Source: a bacterium
Lineage (GTDB): Archaea > Thermoproteota > Nitrososphaeria > Nitrososphaerales > Nitrososphaeraceae
Length of the DNA: 8,074 nucleotides
Assembly: GCA_014381105.1 (NCBI GenBank)
Contig: JACMIO010000168.1
Span: forward strand, 1-8,074
Reading direction: 5' to 3'
Of the stretch, positions 5,266-8,074 are shown in pieces (position 1 is the first letter of the stretch; each line of letters begins with the position of its first letter). Below the pieces are notes generated by a model. The model had not been told where the DNA came from. It worked only from the letters and a program-made list of their open reading frames with translations, and did no database searches. The position numbers and the translations under genes are program-made.

Positions 5266-5981
5266 TGTCTTCTAGGTCTCCTGGTTTTTTTCGCAAATTT
5301 CAATGGTAGTAACTTCATAACCATTAACCTCAAAAATCTTTGCGACTCTTCAATCTCCATAGTGCCATCTACGATGGTAAAATTCTCGGAGACCGACAGA
5401 GATTCGTATTGTTCAATAATTCTACTTTGGAAGATCCTGTAACTCTCATAAGGATCATTACTCAAGTTCAAATCCATACCTGCCTCATAATACTTTAGTC
5501 TTGGTCTACCGGAGAGTATTCTATCTACCGCTATATCTATGGGTACCTTAAAATAGAATACAATCTCGGGCTTTATTGCAAATTCATATATTTTTTTAAC
5601 CCAATTCGGATTGCATCCCCTGACTATGTCTCTAGCATACGCAGTGTAGACATATCTATCAGCTAGTACTATATAGCCAGCATGCAATAGTGGCAGAATA
5701 TTCCTTTCGTAACGATCTGCAAAGTCGGTTGCGTGTAATAAGGAGAAGGTAATAGGGGTCAATTGACCACTCTTTTTACCCTTTTTAGTAATCTGCTTTA
5801 CGGTCTCTGATGAATTCCATTCCGTAAAAAAAACTGGCATGTTCCTAGAAACAAGCCATTTCTCTAGTAATCTAAGTTGGGTTGATTTTCCAGATCCATC
5901 TATACCTTCAACAACTATAAGCTTACCTTGTCTGGGAATGCTTTTTGTAATATCATTCATATTGTATGACATAACTATCAA
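5262..5981 (-). CDS. tmk: Thymidylate kinase-like P-loop kinase (intact Walker A)
   Basis: 239 residues from the TTG at 5981, or 236 from the ATG at 5972. The ATG seems the better start: its product begins MSY, as does the paralogue downstream; the TTG alternative overlaps the ppx stop by 4 bases (TTGA). Walker A is canonical, EGIDGSGKST (25-34, Lys32). LLHATDFADRYERNILP (81-97), the LADRYVYT motif (106-113, Asp108-Arg109) and YYEAGMDLNLSND (164-176) complete the thymidylate-kinase fold. True dTMP kinases phosphorylate dTMP to dTDP and carry a TREPGG motif after the P-loop; here that place reads FFTEWNSSET (51-60), so dTMP specificity is not assured. The C-terminus is basic (KKTRRPRRQ). Second gene of a ppx-kinase-kinase operon. 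Fold certain, substrate less so. Confidence 0.85.
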   Translation of the reverse strand: MIVMSYNMNDITKSIPRQGKLIVVEGIDGSGKSTQLRLLEKWLVSRNMPVFFTEWNSSETVKQITKKGKKSGQLTPITFSLLHATDFADRYERNILPLLHAGYIVLADRYVYTAYARDIVRGCNPNWVKKIYEFAIKPEIVFYFKVPIDIAVDRILSGRPRLKYYEAGMDLNLSNDPYESYRIFQSRIIEQYESLSVSENFTIVDGTMEIEESQRFLRLMVMKLLPLKFAKKTRRPRRQ

Positions 5982-7528
5982 GTCTGAGATTTTATTGAAA
6001 TAATATTTCTAGTTGAATCCTTGAGTCGATTGATTCGGTTTGGTATATGATATTGTACGGGAATATCAAATATCTTGCTGGTTTTCTCAATTACTTGTTT
6101 TAACAAAATAGTCGGAAATGATTTCTGTGTAGGAATTATGGTGAAATTCATGCTTTGATTGTCTGTCAATCTAATTCTTATCTGAGATCTTGTCTTTATT
6201 ATTATACTCGCCAGGTTGAGTAATACAGCTATCTTTTGGATGGATTTTAGATTCTGTGGTTTTAGCAAATTATTATATTTGTAAAAGAGCCCTTCACCGA
6301 TTCTGATTTTCTTTGAGTAAATTATAGACAATGCTAGTATGATTTGTTCTCTGTATGTGAGACGAGGGTAATCCTCATCCAATACTTGATAGAAAAGACT
6401 ATAGTACTTGTTTGATTCAGGTAGTTTTCCTAAAGTATAAAGCGCATATGAAAGTATCTCAACTTCCCTATCCTTCAATAGCCTATGATAGATCATATCA
6501 CGCGTCATATCATCAAGCCCAAAATTTGAAATATCATTCTTGTGGGAATGATAAGAAAGTATTCTTACAATCTGTTTTCCTAGACTTTCAATATTATGAT
6601 TTTCGAGTGTGTTAGGGTTTTGAATAAATGAAGCAAGAATCCCTTCTCGTATCCCATAACCGCTTATAACAATTTCTTCAAAGTCAAATTTCTTCATAAT
6701 ACCATCAATCACATGGATGCCGGCAACAACTGTTTCAACTCTGGTGGAATCAAATGTTCCTCGACTAGCAATTTCATCGGGCTTTAATGAACTTAGTTCC
6801 TTGCGGAGAGATTCAATAGTGCTTGATGATAATCTGTAATTATGTATTTTTTCAAATGGAAATCCCGAACGCTTTTGATCATATCTTCCGAGAGCCCGTA
6901 ATGTTCCGCCCGCCCCTACAAGTAATGTATCTATTCCGATTCCATAGCTTTTTTTGGTCGGAAGTGTATCCAGAATTCTTTGGTCCATATTATCGCGATC
7001 CTTTTTTGAGAAAGAACCATCTTCATTAGCAAATGTTCTCGATAGTCGTAACGCTCCTAATGGAAGGGCCTGTGCCTTCTTTATATTAAAATTTTCGGTA
7101 TAAACTAATTCCAAACTTCCTCCTCCCAGGTCAAAGTACAAGCCGTTTGGTATGCAGGTCGTCATGGAAGCACCCAGATAAGAATAATACGCTTCTTCCT
7201 CTCCAGTGAGAACCCTTACTTTAAATCCGGTTCTCTTAAGAACCTGATCGATAAAATATTTACCGTTTTTTGATTCCCTAACTGCACTTGTACCTACACA
7301 AAGAACCTTATTTGCTGATTCAAGTCTTGTAATATCGCGGTACTGAAGAAGAACGTCTATACTCTTGAGGATCGATTGTTCATTAAGACTATCGGAATAA
7401 GCCAGGGATTCTCCAAGCTTTACCTTTGTGCTTTCTTGGTGAACACCGATGAATGAATTATCCTTTCTTACTTCATAAATGACTAACTTGATTGTGTTAG
7501 AACCAATGTCAATTATAGATATTTTCAA
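5978..7528 (-). CDS. ppx: Ppx/GppA phosphatase (exopolyphosphatase or pppGpp phosphatase family)
   Basis: 516 residues, the usual length. Enzymes of this family remove terminal phosphate from polyphosphate or from pppGpp; archaea mostly lack classical ppGpp signalling, so exopolyphosphatase is favoured. ASKHA-fold motifs are in order: IDIGSNTIKL (6-15, Asp7), GTSAVRES (79-86), TGEEEAYYS (108-116) with the catalytic-type Glu, FDLGGGSLEL (132-141), GAGGTLRAL (205-213) and SGYGIREG (289-296). The C-terminal half (about 315-516) is the helical HD-like domain, but the His-Asp pair expected near 360-368 is absent (YALYTLGKLP), while LTYREQIILAL (390-400) is kept. The start is TTG at 7526-7528: the next upstream in-frame codons end in TAA, and AAGGAG sits 5 bases before it. 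First gene of the operon; its stop overlaps or abuts the first kinase. Confidence 0.92.
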   Translation of the reverse strand: MKISIIDIGSNTIKLVIYEVRKDNSFIGVHQESTKVKLGESLAYSDSLNEQSILKSIDVLLQYRDITRLESANKVLCVGTSAVRESKNGKYFIDQVLKRTGFKVRVLTGEEEAYYSYLGASMTTCIPNGLYFDLGGGSLELVYTENFNIKKAQALPLGALRLSRTFANEDGSFSKKDRDNMDQRILDTLPTKKSYGIGIDTLLVGAGGTLRALGRYDQKRSGFPFEKIHNYRLSSSTIESLRKELSSLKPDEIASRGTFDSTRVETVVAGIHVIDGIMKKFDFEEIVISGYGIREGILASFIQNPNTLENHNIESLGKQIVRILSYHSHKNDISNFGLDDMTRDMIYHRLLKDREVEILSYALYTLGKLPESNKYYSLFYQVLDEDYPRLTYREQIILALSIIYSKKIRIGEGLFYKYNNLLKPQNLKSIQKIAVLLNLASIIIKTRSQIRIRLTDNQSMNFTIIPTQKSFPTILLKQVIEKTSKIFDIPVQYHIPNRINRLKDSTRNIISIKSQT

Positions 7529-7533
7529 TGATA

Positions 7534-7539
7534 CTCCTT
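7534..7539 (-). promoter_or_regulatory. Shine-Dalgarno before the ppx TTG start
   Basis: AAGGAG on the minus strand, 5 bases upstream of the TTG at 7528. It is the only strong Shine-Dalgarno match I noticed in the window and supports TTG as the start. Confidence 0.6.
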
Positions 7540-7541
7540 AT

Positions 7542-7568
7542 ACGTACGTTATGAATATGTATATATTT
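7542..7568 (-). promoter_or_regulatory. ppx operon promoter: TATA box and ACGTACGT palindrome
   Basis: AAAATATAT (about 7560-7568 on the minus strand) lies 32-40 bases before the start, right for a TATA box with a leader of about 10 bases carrying the Shine-Dalgarno. ACGTACGT (7542-7549), an 8-base palindrome, sits between the TATA box and the start, a place where a bound regulator would block transcription; that role is a guess. Confidence 0.42.
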
Positions 7569-7597
7569 TTACTATATGAGTATAGAACAAGTAGATC

Positions 7598-7954
7598 CTA
7601 TAGATTCTTCAAGAATTCACCTTTACGAGCTCTGAATAAAAAATAAACCAGAATGAATGGTAGTGATGCAAGAATAAATGATTCTATAGATCCTATCAAT
7701 GAATGAATAGCTAGTTGTAGACCAAGGTATAGAGTAAGACCCGCGGGTATTAATCCCAGAATGATAAATCTATGGCTTCTGCTCTTGAATTTATCTAGAC
7801 TTCCATAAGGATACTGTAAATGATGATAAACCACTGGCCTAACAAAAAATGAAGCCGCCACGGTCGTTGAATACAAAGTTACAATTAGGGTTACCTTATC
7901 AATTAATTCAAAATGATCGGGTACATTTATGGCCATATTCAAACAAAAATCCAA
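7598..7954 (-). CDS. Small multi-helix membrane protein (DUF6328-like), downstream part of a frameshifted gene
   Basis: 118 codons in this frame from a TTG at 7954, but the genuine protein appears to enter the frame only at about codon 5 (LNMAINVPDHFELI...). Three clear hydrophobic segments are visible: about 20-45 (LIVTLYSTTVAASFFVRPVVYHH), 65-85 (FIILGLIPAGLTLYLGLQLAI) and 90-108 (ESFILASLPFILVYFLF). The order (a helix, then a VRPVVYHH-type turn, then KSRSHRF leading into the next helix) resembles small DUF6328-type membrane proteins, from memory. The first helix is encoded in the other frame further upstream (see the next entry). It ends 69 bases before the ppx start on the same strand; ppx has its own promoter. 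Function unknown. Confidence 0.6.
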   Translation of the reverse strand: MDFCLNMAINVPDHFELIDKVTLIVTLYSTTVAASFFVRPVVYHHLQYPYGSLDKFKSRSHRFIILGLIPAGLTLYLGLQLAIHSLIGSIESFILASLPFILVYFLFRARKGEFLKNL

Positions 7955-8074
7955 AGAGGATCCCAGAAAAAGTACTTAATAACGCTCTTTCTTTTAAGAT
8001 TGTATCATAACGCTGGACCAGTTTATCATCCGTCTCATTAGTATCATCACCAGGCAAACTAATTCTATACTTAA
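7908..8074 (-). pseudogene. N-terminal part of the same membrane-protein gene, out of frame (5' end beyond window)
   Basis: The minus-strand frame entering from the right edge (first full codon at 8072) reads 43 codons of protein-like sequence, including DDTNETDDKLVQRYDTILKE and then ALLSTFSGILFGFL, a good first helix, and then runs through ten unrelated codons to a TGA at 7908-7910. Dropping one T from the T5 (7945-7949) or T3 (7941-7943) run joins GFL straight to LNMAINVP of the other frame, giving one continuous protein of at least 157 residues. So the gene is split by one extra base: either a sequencing/assembly error in a homopolymer, a real mutation, or a +1 recoding site. Confidence 0.65.

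Noticed and set aside
4525..5981. Polyphosphate kinase 2 instead of thymidylate-kinase fold
   Set aside because: The Walker A and DRY/YT motifs match the thymidylate-kinase family; PPK2 has different signature sequences. Only a role near polyphosphate remains possible.
6412..7029. Two plus-strand frames inside ppx
   Set aside because: Antisense to conserved Ppx sequence, with no coherent product.
1..8074. CRISPR array, tRNA, rRNA or insertion sequence
   Set aside because: No regularly spaced repeats, cloverleaf-like segments, rRNA-like sequence or transposase fragments were seen on reading both strands.

Overview
The window looks like a piece of an AT-rich archaeal chromosome (about one third GC by eye). 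It is most likely an ammonia-oxidising Thaumarchaeote/Nitrososphaerota of the Nitrosocosmicus type. Signs are short AT-rich promoters with TATA-like boxes about 25-40 bases before starts, very little Shine-Dalgarno, many TTG/GTG starts, a Ppx/GppA gene coupled to two thymidylate-kinase-like genes, and small Cys-rich and Lys-rich orphans. The lineage is an inference: no rRNA, amo gene or other marker is present.

Layout. Left (1-1904, minus strand): a BASS/SBF-type membrane transporter followed by a glyoxylate/hydroxypyruvate reductase-like D-2-hydroxyacid dehydrogenase that runs off the left edge; together they suggest uptake or exchange of a small organic acid and its reduction or oxidation. 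Middle (2048-3744, plus strand): an apparently exported pterin-carbinolamine-dehydratase-fold protein, a translationally coupled pair of small orphans (a 10-Cys protein and an 84-residue protein), then a SixA-type histidine phosphatase. A pair of hairpins sits in the convergent gap after SixA. On the minus strand follows an 88-residue Lys/Ser-rich protein with a helical tail, then a gap of 395 bases (4130-4524) holding a probable 42-codon plus-strand gene, a nested hairpin and a likely operon terminator.

Right (4525-7528, minus strand): a tight three-gene operon, ppx/gppA then two thymidylate-kinase-fold paralogues with 4-base stop/start overlaps. The first kinase has an intact Walker A; the second has Arg in place of the Walker A Lys. 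Neither has the dTMP-kinase REPGG-type motif. A polyphosphate or nucleotide-phosphate role for this operon, perhaps linked with the nearby SixA, is an inference from context. Far right (7598-8074, minus strand): a small multi-helix membrane protein whose frame is broken by one extra T near its N-terminus.

The most interesting points are the exported PCD-like protein with altered active-site positions, the active/degenerate kinase pair coupled to ppx, the single-base frameshift in the last gene, and the unlisted small gene at 4225-4353.
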